Origin: Nocardia spumae
GTDB taxonomy: Bacteria; Actinomycetota; Actinomycetes; Mycobacteriales; Mycobacteriaceae
Direction: 5' to 3'
DNA: 64,000 bases
NCBI RefSeq assembly: GCF_020733635.1
Contig: NZ_JAJFZL010000001.1
Location: 4,216,001-4,280,000 of the forward strand
Position numbers and translations under genes: made by a program. Numbering within the stretch: position 1 is the first letter of the stretch; each line of letters starts with the position of its first letter. Shown one piece after another: positions 62,905 to 64,000 of the stretch. The notes under the pieces were generated by a model, which made no database searches, was not told the DNA's origin, and worked only from the letters and a program-made list of their open reading frames with translations.

Positions 62905-63575
62905 TACACCGGTCCGGGTACGCCACCGCCGGCCGCGATCGCGCCCCCGGTGATGGCGACGCTGCGGGGTGAGGCGAGAAAGGTCACGACGTCGGCGACC
63001 TCACGGGCATCGATGACACGGCGAATCGAATTGGCGGCCAGGCCGGATTCCAATGCCTCGATCGTGGTACCGGATTCGGCGGCCTGCGTGGTCAGTCGCG
63101 CATGCAGGCGCGCTCGGTCCGGGTGAGGCCGGGGTGGACCACCGTGTTCACCCCGTGCGGACCCAGCTCGTCGGCCAGATTCTTGGTCAAGGCGGAGACA
63201 CTGACGTTGCGCACCGTCTGTGCGATCGAATTCGCCTGTCGCGCACCGAGTCCGCTGATGTTGACGATCCGGCCCCAGCCCTGCGCGATCAGATGCGGCG
63301 CCACGGCACGGGCCGTGCGCAGATAGCCCAGCACCTTGATCTCGACCTCCCGGCGGACGATATCGTCGCTGGTGGCGCTCAGATCCGCGGGCGATCCCGC
63401 ACTCCAGGGGGTGGCAGCGGAGTTGACCAGGATGTCCACGCCGCCCAACTCGGCGACCGTGCGCTCGACCAGCTCCCGCACCCGCTCATCGTCTCCGGCG
63501 TCGGTGGGAATCGCGACGACGCGCGATCCCGTCTCGGCGCCCACCGCGGCTACGCGCGTCCCGCAGCTCGGTCGT
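62901..63575 (-). pseudogene. Short-chain dehydrogenase (SDR) remnant, truncated and frameshifted
   Basis: Three frames hold pieces of one SDR. The middle piece (63092-63544) has RVVAIPTDAGDD, GGVDILVNSAAT, GRIVNISGLGA and ALTKNLADELGPHGVN. It hits a stop after GLTRTERACMRD, but the adjacent frame carries on with RLHARLTTQAAESG, DAREVADVVTFLASPRSVAITGGAIAAGGG and ends near 62901, so there is a frameshift near 63105. Another shift lies near 63555 (ELRDA / AAVGAETGSR), and the N-terminal TGxxxGIG nucleotide-binding part is missing altogether. The piece also lacks YxxxK, though some SDR subgroups do so naturally. Not expected to make an active enzyme. Confidence 0.75.
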
Positions 63576-63727
63576 CGTCATCGACTCGATCTCGGCGCAC
63601 GACCGAGCCCGCTGTCGAACGGCGGTCCGATCGGCGAATCGCTACGGTGGATATCGCGCCGGACCCTGGGGCGACCCGATCGCACCGTCGGCGCGGACCG
63701 ACTACCCGAATCACCGGAGGTGACGAA

Positions 63728-64000
63728 ATGGCAAGCGGCACATCGTCCATCGAGGTTCGCACGCTCACCGACGCGGCGGATCTGCGCACCGCCGGCGCCA
63801 TCTTCCGCACCGCGATGGTCGGGTTGCCGCCACGGTCCGACGATCCCGACGGACTGGTGGAGCCGGGCCGCACCCTGGGCGCGCGTCTGAACGGGGAGCT
63901 GGTCGGGGGCGCGGATTCCTACACCAGCCGATTGGTGGTGCCGGGCGGACGATGGGTCCCGCACGCCGCGGTCACCCATGTGGGTGTCCTACCCACCCAT
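63728..64000 (+). CDS. GNAT acetyltransferase, Eis-like, 3' end outside window
   Basis: The first 91 codons of a gene that runs off the right edge. ATG 63728 follows an excellent ribosome site (GGAGGTGA). The visible part has IEVRTLTDAADLRTAGAIFRTAMVGLP, GELVGGADSYTSRLVVPGG and AVTHVGVLPTH, the strand preceding the acetyl-CoA loop, matching the Eis (enhanced intracellular survival) group of GNAT enzymes. Eis proteins acetylate lysines or aminoglycosides. Confidence 0.75.
   Translation, partial: MASGTSSIEVRTLTDAADLRTAGAIFRTAMVGLPPRSDDPDGLVEPGRTLGARLNGELVGGADSYTSRLVVPGGRWVPHAAVTHVGVLPTH

Overview
The window is high-GC DNA typical of a mycolic-acid-containing actinomycete, most likely Nocardia or a close relative. 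Supporting this are five secreted antigen-85/mycolyltransferase-like esterases, two LIP-type secretory lipases, a GT81 glucosyl-3-phosphoglycerate synthase, a DUF574-type methyltransferase, and a paired XRE-DUF5753/DUF397 regulator. GTG starts, GTGA stop/start overlaps and a likely leaderless gene also fit. I see no rRNA, tRNA, CRISPR array, transposase or phage module. This looks like chromosome with accessory patches.

Layout. 0-2.7 kb: an AarF/UbiB-like kinase running off the left edge, a DoxX-type gene scrambled by two compensating indels, and a two-module Lrp/AsnC regulator. 2.7-14.6 kb: a secreted-enzyme region with two mycolyltransferase-like proteins (one in an overlapping operon with a PucR-type regulator), a Ser/Gly-linker lipase, a YdcF-like protein, two LIP lipases, a second PucR-type regulator and an APH-like kinase. 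14.6-19.4 kb: a thioesterase, then a patch of small genes with the XRE-DUF5753/DUF397 pair, a shared palindromic promoter element, a TrbC-like membrane peptide and a secreted HNH-like protein. 19.4-25.9 kb: amino-acid permease, MFS-MarR operon, universal stress protein, a DoxX protein with a long 11-residue repeat tail, and a hydrolase/TetR divergent pair. 25.9-31.5 kb: neutral ceramidase, GH3 glycosidase, TetR and a small partner. 31.6-37.7 kb: a putative glycolipid locus (OafA-type acyltransferase, GpgS, GT39-type glycosyltransferase, PapA-like acyltransferase). 37.8-49.4 kb: another mycolyltransferase-like gene, a cation/proton antiporter, IclR with a divergent secreted propeller, a BlaI/M56 operon, WYL regulator with a hydrolase, and an ArsR-SRPBCC fusion with a DHFR-like protein. 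49.4-53 kb: two divergent mycolyltransferase-like genes sharing a 491-bp inverted repeat, followed by a third PucR-type regulator. 53.6-64 kb: XRE/aldo-keto reductase, DHFR-like protein, Baeyer-Villiger-type monooxygenase, methyltransferase, Gfo/Idh/MocA oxidoreductase, MFS/TetR pair, a decayed SDR gene and the start of a GNAT (Eis-like) gene.

Two things stand out. First, the 491-bp perfect inverted repeat lies inside two head-to-head mycolyltransferase-like genes; recombination between its arms would flip about 1 kb and swap promoters and N-termini. Second, sharply bounded blocks in the lipase gene, one PucR gene and the inverted-repeat arms have extreme C/A-versus-G/T strand asymmetry at wobble positions. 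The sense of the asymmetry does not follow the coding strand, and in the PucR gene it appears to have pushed protein sequence toward threonine.
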